Assembly: GCA_003993805.1 (NCBI GenBank)
Contig: RSEF01000020.1
Span: forward strand, 11,380,982 to 11,444,981
DNA: 64,000 nt
Origin: Himantopus leucocephalus
Lineage: Eukaryota; Chordata; Aves; Charadriiformes; Recurvirostridae
Reading direction: 5' to 3'
Positions 1-14,700 of the stretch are shown here, in pieces. The translations under genes were made by a program, and so were the position numbers. Position 1 is the first letter of the stretch; each line of letters starts with the position of its first letter. The notes under the pieces were generated by a model, which searched no databases, was not told where the DNA came from, and saw only the letters and a list, made by a program, of their open reading frames with translations.

Positions 1-3000
1 TGGAAAAAAGCAGGTTGCACTAGGGATTTGTTTGTGAGCCTGGCCGGAACAGAACTGTTTAAGATCAGTCCCTGGTTAGAGAGAAGGGGTGCCACCTTCC
101 TCTGCACTGATCACTCTGTGAGCAGGGTGAGTCTGTCTGAAGGCCTGCTTCGCTCAAAGCAAATTCTTACTCGTCTAAAGGCGTCAGAGGAGATTGTGGG
201 ACAGATACACAAAAAAAAAAAAAAGCTACCTCAAGAGGCTGGTGCTGGTTATGGTCCATATGCATGTGTTTCTTGTCAGTAGACTGGCTTATGTTCTGCT
301 TAAATTCTGTATATGAGATTTTGGCTTCCATTGGAAATGTACAGGTTACCAAGAGTATTGAATTCTACATTATCAGCTGTGGGCCCCACATTCCAGTCTT
401 AAAATATTGATGTGTAGTTTCCACATGCTGAATTGGCTGCACATGTCAGCTTCCTGTGTTCTGCTTTCCAAGTTCAGTGCTTGCCTAAATTTTACTTCTC
501 TTGAAACATTTTTGTTGGTGTAATGAATGGAAAAAGTTTACCAGTCTGCTCAGTCTGTAAATCTATGCTACTCTTTCTGAAGGGATAGGCAGTTTTCTTT
601 ACAGGAGACATTTATTCCCAGTATGATTCTGATCCAAGAGCCTTACATAACATTTACAGACTGTAAAAAGAGAACAATCCCAGAAAAGATGTTTGCAAAT
701 ATACATATATGTACAACGTGTATATCTCTATCTATATAGGCACAACTGTGGAGAGGCATATGAACCCAAGGGAGATCACAGAACCTTCACAGCAAGCCCG
801 CGCTTGGTTGTTGTGGCTACCTTATTTGCCCTATTCCTGAATCTTCTTCCAAGAGTCGAAAAGACAAATCACCGAGAAGGTAGTTTGATGTTGACAGTAA
901 CCTTGAGTGCTATTGACCTGTCTGATTTCAGTAATACCTCTTTACACAGCAGTATGTCAGCTGCTAGCAGCCATCAGGTCATTATCATGCTATAGATAAT
1001 ACTTCTCTGAAAAAGAAGTGATGCCTACAGATTGACCACGTTGGCTAATTCATATGGCCTAGTATAGTAACGTCATTTCGCCATTAGGTGCTGCCCGGCA
1101 TAGCCTTGAGCAGCAGAAGCCGTGACTCTGGAGAATCAGGTTTCCCACTCTTGGGAAATACATCTTAGAAGAGTTCTTTAATAGATCAGTGGTTGTCTTA
1201 GACTCAAATCTTATTTTGAATTACAGTCTAACATTTGAGAGGGTATAAATTTACTTCTTTACTTTAGTATACCATTGGAAGAGATTTCTTCCTACCCACA
1301 GTGCTAACTGGCTTTCATTTACAATGTGTCAATATTGGAAATTTTTATGTGACTGGAAGACAGAGGCTGAGATCGCTGAGCATGCATGAGCCGTGGAAGG
1401 GTTAACAAAATCAAAGCCTTCTTGCTGCTGCAGAATCTAGTGTGTTGTTTTGAGAGGGGGAGGGAATGAAGAATTAAATTTGATTTATTTTGCACAGGCA
1501 ATCTCAAGACAATAGAATTTCCTTTGTTTTCGTCTGTAAACCCAATAGACAGACCAAAAAGGCATAGAGGTGAAAGGTTATAGAACTCATCTTTTTCTAC
1601 CCTCTGTGACTGTCTTCAGTATTTCTTGTTATCTGCAGATACTGCTTTCAGCACAGTGACTTTTGAATAAACAGGATTGTGGTGTCCTAAAAGAAGAGAA
1701 ACAAAAAGCACAGACAAATTTGGAAACAAAATCAGGTCTGTGATTCTTTTCAGCTAAACTGGATACTCAGAGTAGACTTCAAATATTAAAATAATAAAAC
1801 ATAAAGATCTAGAGAAGACTCCCATGAGAATCTCTACTTTAACTACTAATCTCCTTCTGCTTAATTCCACATGGGAAAAATAGTTTAATTGGTGACCTTC
1901 TTGTGTGATTTTAAGAGTAAAAAATAAACCTACTGCATATTTAGCAAATATTATAGCCACGCGCAGGGGGGTGGGGTGGGGATGACAGAAAAACTTTTCA
2001 GAGACTGTATAGTTGTTGCAAAGTTTATAGCCAACTTTTTCTTCTGTAAACATAAATATAGCCAACATTTTACTGCTGAAACTAATAATTTAAGGAACTT
2101 CTCATGAAAGCTTGAAGAATTGCCTTTCCCATTTGTGGCACAGAGCCCATGGTTCCTATTCTTCAAATCAGTCAGTCAAAAGAAGGGAAAATATCTGTGC
2201 ATCTGTACATCCCATTATGTCCTAACCTCTGAATGCAGAAATGGCATCTGAGTAGTGAAAAGCTGTAAAAGCCATTGATGAAAGCCTGCTATGGCATATT
2301 ATGAACTCTACCTGCCTACCTTGCTATAGTTTTTCATTCTTCCCACATGAACAGCTTTCAGAAGGACCACTTAGTATATATCCATACTACAGTAAACTGC
2401 GCTATTTCCTGTTCCAAGCACACTTTCACATTACTAACAAACTTTCCAACCGCCAGACAAACTTTGTTATAGTCCATCTACTTCCCTTTGGAATATGGCA
2501 TTTGAGGCTGTTTTCAGGGTTGCTCTACACAATATGCTGTGACTAGATACATAGCTATTTCCTTATAACATGACCTAAGCCAACACACATTTAAAGCGAG
2601 GTATCCTGAACCCTGGGCCCCCAGCCAGCCTTTTTGTATTATCTCATGGGATGTTCTGATCTGAAAGTAATACTGGCAATAGGGAGAACTTCTTCTGAGA
2701 TTTGCTATCTATCTGACCACAGCGGTATCAAAAACACCTGGCAAATAGGCAGACAGCATCTACTTTGGAGCTCAGTCTGACAGCACAACCCGTGACCTCA
2801 GTATGGATTGGGAGCAGGAAGTCTATGCAGTGTGCAGAGAGGCTTGGAAGGGAGGGCAAACATTTTTCACTTCATATATCATTGCTCACAGCTCACTGCT
2901 GGGATTCCACCAAGTCAGCCAGCGCTAAAATGTTGTGGAAAATGAAATTTCCTGGGTTATTGTTCTTGGCAGTTCTAATCACACTGGACAATTGGGCACT

Positions 3001-6000
3001 GGAACTAACACAAAAGCTCCTCATGTTAATAAGAAAAAGACATATGTTTAGTAGCCTGCTCTGGTAACTAAGGAAAAAAAAAAAAAAGACTCTGTCCTTC
3101 CAGAACTGAAGCAGTGCTGAATATTTTCAACATCCAGAAGACTGTTTGCATCTGTCTGTGAACTAACATCAGTCTATGTAATACTGCAGCAATAATCAGA
3201 AAATGCGTCACCTGTGAATTTCAAAGCAGGATCCCACCTCATGCACATTTCTTTGCCATAGCTACTCTTTCCAACAGCAACAAAGGCAGGGAAATAATTA
3301 GGAGGCTGGGAAGGGAAAGAAAATCAGCAAGGAAAAATTAGTTGCTCTCTCACCTTCAGTCTTCAGGAACTGCAGGCCTCTGTGTTTCAATAATGAGCCT
3401 CAAGCTAGAGAAGTGCATGCTGCTCTGTTCCTCCTCCCTGCAGCAATGTTCAGGCAGAGGGTTCAGACAATACGCTTAAACTCACAGAGCTAAATAATGC
3501 ACAGCCCAGGCTGATCAAATGTAGAGAGGGCAAAGGTGGGTTCAAAACTGGCGTAAAATAGTTTGAAGCCAGCTCTCTTTCCCTGGTTGGTAGCTGTGGA
3601 TCAGAGCAGGACAATTATCTGTGTGACTGAAGGGCTACTTGGTCTCGTCCATGGAGAATCTTGCGTTACCCTGTTCACCTTGGTATCCCAACCCCTGTCA
3701 ATATGGGACTGCCGCCAGCTTGCTCTGCCTTGCTGGCTCTAGAAATGGAGGATGCTTCTGGTCCTCAGGCAGCGGTGCGTAGGGTGTGTGTCGGTATGCA
3801 TGTTACTCCTGTGCTGACAAAATCCTGAGAGCAGCTGCAAACCCAGTAACTGAGCATTTTTTCTTAACACACAGGCAGGCAGTAAACAATAAAAACACTT
3901 ACTTTAAGTGATTAGCTCTTATTACCACTCTTCAGTTATCCCTGTAGACTGCCTAAGGATGACCTGGAATTAGACCTTTCTCCAATTGCTCTCTGTCACA
4001 TACTCTTTCAGCTTTGCCCTGGTTTCACCCAGGCTTCCTCTGTAGTGACCAGAGCTGTCAGGAGGCGGCAGTGCTCCCCTGCCCATGCTGCCTGCAGCCT
4101 GCCCGCTTCCTCGGGTCCCTGCCATCGCTCTTCTTCTGGTGAGCCAGAGGTCATGTGCCCTCAACTTCTGTAAAAATCCCACGTTTTTCTCATCAGAACT
4201 GTGCAGAATGAACTTGCTCAAATTTCATTTGCAACACTGGAGGGCCCTCAGCACTTTGCAAGATTGCAAATAAGAATCTCCATGTAATATTTCTGCATAG
4301 TGACTCATATTTGGACTTGTTTCAAATCAATAAACTCCCTATAGAATAAGCCCCTCAACTCAAGCCCAAGACACACTCATCTTGTTACTTACTCTGTTTT
4401 AGGAGCACCCATGAGCAATATAGGCTTCACAACACAATTAAAAAACCCAAGCTCTCATGGGTCAAAATGGTGAAGGGAATGGGAGCAGTTGCTTCATGAC
4501 AGACTGCTGTGATGCCACCCACGTACAGAGAAGGGTTCACTCAGAGGAAGTGCTGGATCATTTGGATCCGAGCTGAGATGAGCAGTGTCATTTCAGGTTT
4601 CCTAGTGAAAATAATTAAAAAAAAAAAAAAAAAGAAAAAGAAACTCAAACCCTTCTGTCAGAAACTACTGATGCGGAGACCGCATTTTCCATTAATAAAA
4701 AAAGTTGGAAAATTCCTGATATTTGCTTTGAAGGTTCAGCTCTGAGAGGGATGACGAGGTTATTTAATATTTTCATTGCCTTCCCATTTAATCCCATAAT
4801 ACTGTCTAAAGGAATGTTACACTTTGCTACAGGAGCACTTAGGAGACACAAACACGGATGGCCAGTCTCCTAACACAGAGCTGTGAAGGGTTGGCCTCTG
4901 CTTCCACTAGTTTTAATGTTTCTAAACATAAGCTTAAAAATATAGGTCACCAGAAGGAGAACTGACTTTTTCACAGAGGCATAGCCAGTACCCAGACCTC
5001 AATGCGCTAGTAAACCTAAAGGTCATAATCACCAAAAGCAACACTGGGATCTATAAATTCTGTCATGCACGTGTGGCATTTCTTGACTTGTAGTGGTACG
5101 CTGATATGTATCTAAAGAAGGTCAGGGCACCCTGTGCTACACGCTAATGTCAGGCAATCCCTGCCAAAGGGCACTGATAATCTGAATAGATAATTTCAGT
5201 TTTACTGCACAAGAAGCGCAGCCCAGAGAGATTGCTTGCTTTCACAAGCTTCTGCTGGAAGGGTTTTACAGGTGCAAAGCATGGAGAGTTGTCTCTCCCC
5301 ACCTGCCTTGGCTTAACTTGGGCAGTCTGATGGCTGGAGTGGCACTGATCTGTGCCACTTGGACCCTGATAGTCTACGAGGCAAGGGGGTACCTCAGCCA
5401 ACATGTGGAGGGAGAGCATAACTTGAACACCTTGTTGCCACATGCTCTGTTTTCTTTCCAGTCTTCCCTCCCATGAAACAGGTGGACCAATGGAAAGGTC
5501 CTACCTGACGCCAAAGGAAGTGGAGGTGTCTTCTGAGTCATTCCCCTGTCTGGTCTTGATGGAAGGATCACAAACCCATGGTATTCAGTGTGGGGCAAGC
5601 AAGCATCGCAGTGTCTCCACTTGGCCCCACCATTTATGTATGGCTATGTCCTTTCCTGTGTGAGCTCAGGGTAAGTTTCTTCCATGCCCAGTACAGTGCT
5701 GGGGTCACCAGATGCTGTTCTGTAGAGAAATGGAAAATGCCATTGTTGTTGACTGAGCAATAAATGTTGAACAGGAGCTGGTAGTAGATGGCCAGGAGAT
5801 TTGAAAAAAGTTCTACATTAAAAACATACCAGACTTTACAAACTGTCATTGAATGAGAGCACAGGATATACAGAATGCTACCTAGAATAATATTTCAGAA
5901 TTGTTTTCTAAAACTTTTCCTTTTTTTTTTTTCAAAATAATTGCAACAATAATGCTAAAGAAAACCTCTTCAAACACAAAATCATTTCTGTTTGTGTAGA

Positions 6001-8090
6001 ATTTTTTAATGCCAAATACCTGCTGAGTTAATCTTTGGAAGAACAAGAAAAGTTTGTTCTTTGTGTACATAGATTGTTTTGGGGTATTGTTTGGTTCTGC
6101 TTTTGATAGGGGTCATGCTTCTGGGCTTAGCTGGATAGTTTGTTTGTTCCTATTCATTAAAAGGGACCCTGCAGCTATTTGGGGGAGGCAGCGTGGTATT
6201 ACATTATTATTGCTCCAAGAAGTATGGACAAAAATGTATTGTAAAAATTCCAAGGTTTCTAGTAGGAGTTCTCTCAGTAATAAATAATCTCAGTCTGCTG
6301 GAGTGTAGTTAATGTGCTAACACTGTGTTGGGCTAATTAGACAGATCCTTAAGGTACAGAGTTAAAATATACTGATAATTCTGGATATAACCTATTAGTA
6401 CAGCAGTTTTGTGCAATGGATAAGGAGAACAGCAACTTCCAGAGTCAGCCTTTACTTTGGTCACCTCATCCCATAACCCCTGCCATACCATTGCAAATAA
6501 CAATGCTTGTGATGCTGCAGGGTTCTGTCTCCCTGCTGCAAGATAAAAGTACATCGATGCTGATAAAAGTTATTCATTCCCTGGGGTAGAAGACAAAGGC
6601 CCTTGGGTGAGATCAGCACTGCAGAGACCAGAATTTCTTGTGAGAGATTAATTTAACTTGTTCTGGTTTGCGTCAGGGCCTGGCGTGTAAAGCACCTTGC
6701 AGGATTGTGGTTGATGGGCTTTACTTCTTCTACAAAAAAGAAAAACAAAGAAGTGAAATGGTCTTCTTTCTGTCTTTCTTAAGTTATGCTATTTGCTTAC
6801 AGAGGGACATTAACTGAATTCTCATCCAGAATAAAGTGCCTGTGCTCTTGACTCATTATGCCCTCCCAGAGCAGAACCCAATGATTTCTTTTTCCTGGAA
6901 GGAACTGTCATCATTGGGGGATTATTCCAAGAGACCCAGTTTATGCTGGAGTTGCTAATCCATAGCAAATGCTTCTTGCCCACCTTCTGGTCAAAGCTGC
7001 GCCTATAGCACTGAGGCCAATATTTCACTTGCTCTGAGAAGTTCCACTCCATCTAGCCCATAGTTGGCCTTTCAGAACCTGTAGAGCATTGCCATTATTG
7101 TCACTGGTCGCAACGCTTTCCTAGTGGTTGGCTTTAATACTTCGGTCCCTAACTCTGAGGAGAGTGCAACTTGGAAACTCTTTATTTGGCTTTGTCTGTC
7201 CTCACTCAGTCTAGCTCTTTAGTCATTCATAGGATTATCCCACACTGCCAAAGGCATGTTTCCCCTGCCACAGACTAACCTTTCCATGAAGAAAGTCACA
7301 AGAGATTTCAGCTTTGTTGTAATGCAGAGTAATGACAGCATAATAGTATCTAACCTCCTACAAAGTGCTCAGAAAACAGGAAGGTTGGCTGAGATTATTC
7401 AGTACTGTGAACTGCATTCCACTAGGCAGATAAAAACAACTGCCTAAGAGCTCTGAATTGATCAGAATATTCATGGCTCTAATCAGAGAAATCTTTACAA
7501 CCCACTCTTTTTTACTGTGTTGCAGAGTCACTATGAAGAAAGTAATAAAGAGACCACAGAATCTGTTTTTCTTAGGTGCCTGCATTATCATTCATGCAGC
7601 CCAACGTGGTTGGCTGTACCAAATGTATATAAAGCAGATACAGAAAAGTGTTTCATCACCACACTCATCGTGTGGAACTTTGTGTATGGGGATAACAATA
7701 TCTTGCTAGCACAACACCAGAGAGAAGTGAATGAAGCAAACCTAGTACAACTGGGTCAAATAAATCCTTTCTACTGAGTAATGTCTGTGTTGCAGGTAGA
7801 TAAATCTTGGCTCTAATTAAAACCTTGTGGATTCCAAGGGTTCATTAATTTGTTCCTTTCATAATTCTGCCCCACATGACTGATTCTCCACTCTTCTGCA
7901 CTCTGTATAACTGCTGGCCTTGCACGTAGTGTAAACACCTGCCTCCTGGTATCGTGTCATTCTGAAGCAAAGGACAGTCCAGCTCAGAAAGATGGAATAG
8001 CACTTGTGGCAGTTTTTCAAATAAAACTGGAAAAAGTGCCGTATGTTCAAAACTGCATAGTCTCCTCTTTAATTCTTTAATTTTTGAGGT
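1..8090. other. Unique non-coding DNA, no recognised gene
   Basis: I see no coding exon, RNA gene or recognisable transposon here. Open frames are short (at most about 100 codons), overlap on both strands and have low-complexity translations, as expected by chance in AT-rich vertebrate DNA. Small-scale structure includes A runs at 211-224, 3074-3087 and 4617-4633, a T run at 5921-5932, an AT dinucleotide-rich tract near 700-740, and a G-rich tract at 1966-1981 (runs of 6, 4 and 4 G separated by single T). A GC-richer stretch lies at about 4010-4150, and an 8-bp stem with a 6-nt loop at 5338-5359, which is chance level for a window this size. Confidence 0.7.
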
Positions 8091-8125
8091 TTTCTTTCAA
8101 ATTCAGAAATCCCAAGGTTTTGGTG

Positions 8126-8178
8126 TTTCTTTTGGTATGGTATTTCTTTTGGTTTCTTTTTCTTTCATTTGGTATGGT
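8126..8178. repeat. Degenerate T-rich tandem repeat
   Basis: Three copies of a unit reading TTTC(T/A)TTTGGT occur at 8126-8141, 8143-8153 and 8163-8178. The first and third are extended by ATGGT. They sit in a T/C-rich tract running from about 8090 to 8215. This looks like slippage-type expansion in low-complexity DNA, and nothing suggests a function. Confidence 0.7.
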
Positions 8179-8697
8179 TTTCTGTTTTCAGTTTTGCTTC
8201 TCTTCTCTCACTGATTTTTGTCCCTAAACACAAAGGAAAAGTGTAAGTTATTTTGTCGTTCCTTTCCCTTTTCTATGCCACTCTGTACATTTCAAAACAG
8301 ATCCAACATTTGTCTAGTGGCAACAGACAAAAGAAACCTCTATCTTCATAAACTCTGAAGTTAACCCAGGTGAGTAAGAGAATTTCAAGCAAAACCAAAA
8401 CTGTTCAAAAAGCAAAGAAAAAAAATTTCTCGATTTTTACTGTTTATTGTTAGCAGAATCCAGTCTTCTCTTTCTTTTCCTCTTGTATCTACAGTAAAAA
8501 CAAACTTCACCACAGATTAAAACCTCATCCCTGCATTCTTACACCTGTTAGTGCCTTCTAGTGCTTAGATAAGATTTTAATACTGGATACATAGTTAGCA
8601 TATTAATAATTTATCATTACCACCCATTATCATAACTCATGTTTCATTACTGAGCAATGTGCAACATTCGCTTGGAAAGTCGTTGACAGCACCACAT

Positions 8698-8741
8698 TTG
8701 TAACTTCAAAGGACCATACTTGTAATTCCAAGGATCATATT
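8698..8741. repeat. Imperfect 22-nt tandem duplication
   Basis: Two adjacent units starting TTGTAA and containing AAGGA(C/T)CATA lie at 8698-8719 and 8720-8741. They align with one single-base gap and a few substitutions. This is a small local duplication in otherwise unique DNA. Confidence 0.6.
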
Positions 8742-11700
8742 TCCCTTTGACAGTGTATGAGCAAATTGCACCAAAGCCATCAGTCTGACCAGTGGTAAAA
8801 GCCACGCAGTTTGCCACTGAGTCTGGATATTTTGACAAGAATCTTCCACCTAAACTATTGTAAAAAAAGCTTTTTACTGCCCACGACCAACTGTGAAAAT
8901 CAGCATCTACTCATATGCTGTGAGGGCAATTAACCACTGACATAACCTCTCTCTCAAAGTTGTTACTGCAAGACCAGATGCTCTTCTGAAAGCATAGCTT
9001 AAGGAGCACATGCTGCAGAAAGCATTTGGTGAAATGCTATGGCTTGTGCAATGCAGTCAGACTCACTAATGGTGTCCCTTCTGTCCTTAAACACCAACAG
9101 AAGGAGGCAGTGGCCTTCTGAGCTCCCTTCAGGATCTGAGCCCTTGGCTTATGCCTTCTGAACAAACAGCACGCTGCCCCTTTATTTAAGAATGAAGTCT
9201 GTGACAGAGTTAAGTTCTAAGCAGATGTGAAGAATAACAAACTAGCAGAAGATAGAAATAAAACAAATTCTTGTAACAGAACCAGAAGGCTATTTATAAA
9301 CAAGCAAGCACATATACATATTTATCTATGTATAAAAAAAAAAGTGAAAATTGCACCTGCCCTTGGCATTGTCCATTGCAGTTCATTGTGTATCTAAAAT
9401 TATGTCTACTCTCAAGAGGATTGCCTGTCCATTGCAGAACTGAACTTCTCCTTGCTATTCTGAGTGCCTGTTGAAAAGAATCAGAGCTGCAACGGATATA
9501 TATTTCAAAGGCAAGAAGAAAAGACAGATCATTTCTTAGATCAATCTGACCTTGCAACCCACATGTTTTTTGCAGTTCTTACCTTCCTGGTTGCATCTTT
9601 TGTTATTGCTGTATTTCTGTTAAGAGAGGGACAGACAGACTAGTCAGAAACACACACAGCAGCAAGTTTGTGCCCATGAAGGGTAAGTAGTATTCTCTTG
9701 ATTTTCTTTCCTTTCTCTATTTTTAAAAATGCCAGGGTTACGCAATGAGTAATACCAGGAAATGCCTGGACACATGCAAATCAACAGCTTTGCCATCTAC
9801 AGCCCACTGCTGTTTGTCTTTGTGCACTTAGTAGATGTGGGCTGCAGAAATCAGTGTGCTGAAAATGAGCTCAAGGTTTGCATCAGGAAATGGAGAACTA
9901 TTTCTCTCTTCTTTGTACATTTTTTTGTCCTCTCCTGGCTTTTTCCTAGGCATGATTCTCTATGGCTTGGCTCTTAGTCTCTTTCTCCCTTTCTGATGTT
10001 TTTTTTCTGCCGTTGTATCTCACTCATACCAGTTCTCTTCTGGCCCTTCTTCATGTTTCAGAAGTGTCATCTCTGACTTTTGTTGGACACAGCCCCATCG
10101 TAGTGAGAAAGACCGTGCTCTGAGCCCTGTGAAAATATCCCAATATGACATGATAAAGGACCAGAAGTGTCCCCTATTGCACACTCTGTGAAGAAGTGGC
10201 TCCATATTCATGTTTGAAGTTAGGCCTGCTTTGAGGAGAAGGCTGGGGTAAGGGACATCCAGAAGCCCCTTCAAACATAAATTATTTTCATTTAGTGAGG
10301 GACTCTTGGGTGAAATATTCTTTCCATGGATCAATGAATCTCAGTCTGTGCAACTGAGGTCTCTGTACATTGAATTCGTACCTTGTGATAAGAATCCATT
10401 TCAGTCACCATTTGTAGAGAACTCTCCACACCGTTCTTTCTCTCCCGAATGTCCACAGAAAATCTCCCAAAATATCATAGTCCTAGTGATGTAAGGAGAG
10501 TAAGATCAGAGTTTGTTCTGTTCAGATCTTTGACTGAGGACCCATGGGGCTGATATTGCAGAATTCTCCACATCCTACTTGCTAATTCCTCAAATGTCTT
10601 CAAAAATGGGATTTCACAAAACAAGCAGGAAGGCCCTAGTCGGGTCTGATGGCAGAAAGACCCTCCGAAAAATGGTGAGAAATAGACATAGGAATAGATA
10701 TCAGCTATTCTATTATCTCTGTCTGTTGTGCATTCTGTGTCTATTTCTTGTCATTAATGACATCGACATCCAATTCTCTTCCACAGACGTCCAAATTGGG
10801 GGATAACAATCTTCCCTCCATCTTTTCATGAGCTGTGGTTTCTGTGTGGTGGAGGCATGGGTCAACATTGAGTAGGGGACATCATTGTCTTTGAAGGGGG
10901 CACGATATGAGATACATCTCTCTCCTTGCTGTTTGTTGGTGGCTAATACTACTACCAAATCAGCTCCCTTCTTGTTCATTTTGGACCTTACCTGAGACAT
11001 TCAGCTCTCCCTGTGCTCTGTAGGAAATCTGTATGTTCTGGAGGACTCTCTAATTCTTATGGGAGCCACGCAGCTAAAGTGAGACTTTGCAATATCTGTT
11101 GTCACATCCAAATCTCTTCTTTTTATCTAGCCCTAGATGTCAGTGGGACTGGGCTGTGCAGAACAGCTGTGGGCTCAGAAACTAGAACAGCAGGTTATTT
11201 TTGAGTGTGTCACATGCTCAAATACTAAATTTTGGATTAATTTACATTATTGCTGGCAAAACCTACTTCATTTTGCCTATAGCTGAAACGTGTGAATCGG
11301 CAGCTTTTGCCAATTCACAGATTTCCAAGGTACCCAAATTCTCCCATTTACCTTGCTCTGCAATTCACGTCATGCTGTTCTCTGCATGGTATGCAAAGAT
11401 TTTGATCCATGCCACATGCTGCACATCTTCCCAATGAAGCAAAAAGCCTCCCTTGCTGGCTGGTACCCTGCTGACATCCCATTTCTGCTAATTAGGACCC
11501 TGAGTAGTTAGTACAAAATACAAATGTGGCAGGATTCCAAGATGCAAAAAGAAGGGAAAGTAGGGAAAAAAATAGTTGGACAGCTAAGGGAATATGCAAA
11601 TGTATTTAAAATAGATGATTCTAACTGCAGTGAACAGATGATTTTTTTTTTTTTATTCCAACTGGCTGGCTTTAATCAAAAATGATAGTTCATACATCTG

Positions 11701-14700
11701 CTCTTTGAAGATAAGCCTGTCGTTACACAAAACACTTAAAGAAAGAAGCTGTGGTATGCTGATGAGACCTCAAAAATTCTAACCCATGACTAGGAAGATT
11801 ATAGTATGGTTACTTCAGCAAGTTGCTAATTCTGAAATATTAGACTGAGTTATTTGTCCTGTCTGAGGCATGAAAGGGATGCCTGTAGATTGTGCTGAAG
11901 CAATTTAAAAATCATTAGTGAACTTTCTTGATTGAACAGGCATTTCCCCTCCAGCCTCTACCTTACTTTTCTTCACTTGTTTGCCCTAGAAAGACAGCTC
12001 TCCATCATCCTGGCATTTATTTTATAATGCAGAGTAAGGATTATAAATTAAAGCAAGCCTGCTTCTGGGCATGTGGGGCTCCCCTGGAAAAGCAAGCTCA
12101 AATTTAAGTTGGGATCAGGAACTTCACCTTCGTAAAAGTCGTAAAATTGAATGGATAACTGTCTGGTATGATCTCAGGAAAAAAATTTTCAGAACAGAAA
12201 GGCAGAGAATGTTAAGTCAAAGAGAAGGAATATTCATGTTGCTTATGCTGACTATGAGTAGGTGTAATGTCTACTCACAATAGACAGTAGTACTAGTAAT
12301 TACAGTATTAATAATTGTATTTATTGTATTGCTTCATCAAGCCAAAGAAACTTAAAACTCTTCAATATTGAGAAGCTGTTACAAGTAGGAGTCTGTAGAA
12401 GTGTCATGGCCTACAAAGCTTTCCCTTTCTTTTGACCTTCAGAACAGGCCCCACAGGCATACTGTGTCTTTATTTGGGAGGTCAAGGCCAAATTTTCTGC
12501 TGCTGGTATCATCCCTCTCTAGTTGCTCCCTTAGCACAGAAGGCATAGAAAAATCACTGTTACGCTGAACCCCTGTATGCCAGAGTTTTATGTTTGGAAG
12601 CATGGGGTGCAGTGACCATCCAGCATCCCAGTTCCGGCCTCAAACCTGCAATTAAGCCAGTTGTCTGACGGCTGGGAAGAAGAAGATCTAGCTGAGGCAG
12701 GGAAGAGAAAGCAAAGGGCAGGAAACTATCGATATCCATGAGAAAAATATATTAAAATTCTACAAAGTATTTTTGTTTGGGACTTTTTCTATATTTCTTC
12801 TACAGACTGTTCTGCTGTGAGCTTTCCAGACAGTGTGGTATAGGGTCTCTACAGCAAGTACCATTTGTCTTCCCTGGGCTGCGATTTTTCATTTGCTTCC
12901 TACAGCTGCATTGACAAGCTCTGTCCGGTAAGCTTCACAGAACCACTGTAAAATGGATAAAATTCTTTAAATATTGCATGGTCCTGGAGAAATATCTTTA
13001 TTGCTACAGAGTGTTAGAAATTCTGTTGCTGATTAGCCTGTTCACTGCAGTTATTTTGTCCAGCTCTAAACTGTAATTATTCAACAATCTTCCACCTCAG
13101 TGAAATAAGTAATACAAATGTGTCAAGACTGTTTACAATTGAGGATCTTTGAAATCCAGCCCTTCTTTACCGAATTCTTTCCTGGATGCTCTCATGAGAA
13201 CAAACTCTTCCCTACAAGAGAGTTTAACCAAGAGGAATATGAGGGTTGGAGCTGTTGATAAAATCCTTTGTAGCCTTCTCTTCCACACTTGCCAGGGGTA
13301 TTCATATTTCGGGTTCAGGGATGCCCAGGGATGCCCAGATACTCTCTTTCCATTTGTTGTCATTGTTTCTCCATGCCCAGATGGTCTTACATCCTCCAGG
13401 TTCTTTGGCTCTTATGTTGGTGGCTGTTTCTCTTTTCTTCTTCTTTTCTTCTGTACATCTCAACTCTCCTTGATGGCATTGAGGTGCTGCACTTACAGAG
13501 GATAACCTTTCAGAAGCAGCAGTCTGCTTTAAACTTCCAGTAATTGCTTAAGTCGAAACCAAAGGAAACACAGTGGCATTTTAAGAAGTTGCTACATATC
13601 CAGCTCAACATCGAATAACCTGTCACTGGTTGAAATGGCAGTGAGCAAGTTGAGAAAACAACGGTGCTCAACATGAGGTGAGACTACATAGCACCTCAGA
13701 GGATTGTTTGCCCTGGTGCAGCGTAGTTTTCCACGTTTTTTCTGCAGAGTAAAACTGCAGTCATGAACGACAGTTCACCCCCTTGAGTTACAGAACGCTA
13801 TTAGAAGCTGCTCCTCTGTTCAACAATGACATTGTAGTTGCTGCAATTCAAATTATTTGATTATTATTCTGTGCCTAAGCTAACAGTTTGGTTTAAGACC
13901 ATGTGGAGCAGTTGCTAGAGGGTAGTGTACCTGAAAGTTTGTGTGAAGCACTCTGTGCTGCCATGTCTTGGTGACCCTTTGTGCATTGTCTTCAGCAGAG
14001 AAGGCTGTTCGTGTCTCCAGAGCCATATAACTACTTCCTTGAAAGAAAATGTCTGTTTGCTACATGAATTCATCCAGCTATTTAGTAGCTTCTCTAGATT
14101 TGGACATTTGCTTTTCTCTTTTTAAAAGCTTTTTTAAGAACTGGATCCTATTCAATCACGTAGGAACTTGCCTGAACTTTCGCCCAAAGACGGTTCTGTC
14201 TGCCAGAGAGCAGATGCTGAGTAAATTCACAGCCCAAAGCCCTGCAACATCAGTGGGAAAAGCTCCCCTGAGCCCAGTGCCCCTGGAGGAAGCTCTGCAG
14301 GAGGAGGTATACCGATATGGATGGTTCATACTCAGGGCCACCTGCTCCAGAGAAAAGCTTCCTTCCAGGCTCCAACACCCCTAACTGATCAATGCCAAAA
14401 TACATGACGTTTGTTATAGTGTCTTGAGATCAGCCGACTTAAGTTCCCTTTAGTTGCCCTGGATGTTGTCTGTGAAGTTAAAATTTTGAAATTCCCTTTT
14501 AGTTTGTAGACTTAATTTTTCATTGCTTCAAATTATTTCTCATATATACTGGTTCTAGAAAGAATTACTTAGGGACCCACCAGGAAATGTTAAAAATACA
14601 GGATTCACATGAAAATTTGACATTATCCAGATTCTGGAGACCTGTGGAAGTGTTTCCTCATTTGATTGTGGTCATCTTACTCTACAGCTCTTATAAGTAA

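Noticed and set aside
5338..5359. AGTGGCAC/GTGCCACT hairpin
   Set aside because: Several 8-bp stems with short loops are expected by chance in 64 kb. The same applies to 58182-58204 and 62333-62354.
9980..11000. Region with many short frames on both strands that could be an unknown transposon
   Set aside because: I could match no LTR, terminal repeat or protein motif. A library search would be decisive.
13149..13543. Overlapping open frames in several forward frames
   Set aside because: They overlap a T/C-rich tract low in stop codons, and the translations are F/L/S-rich without family features.
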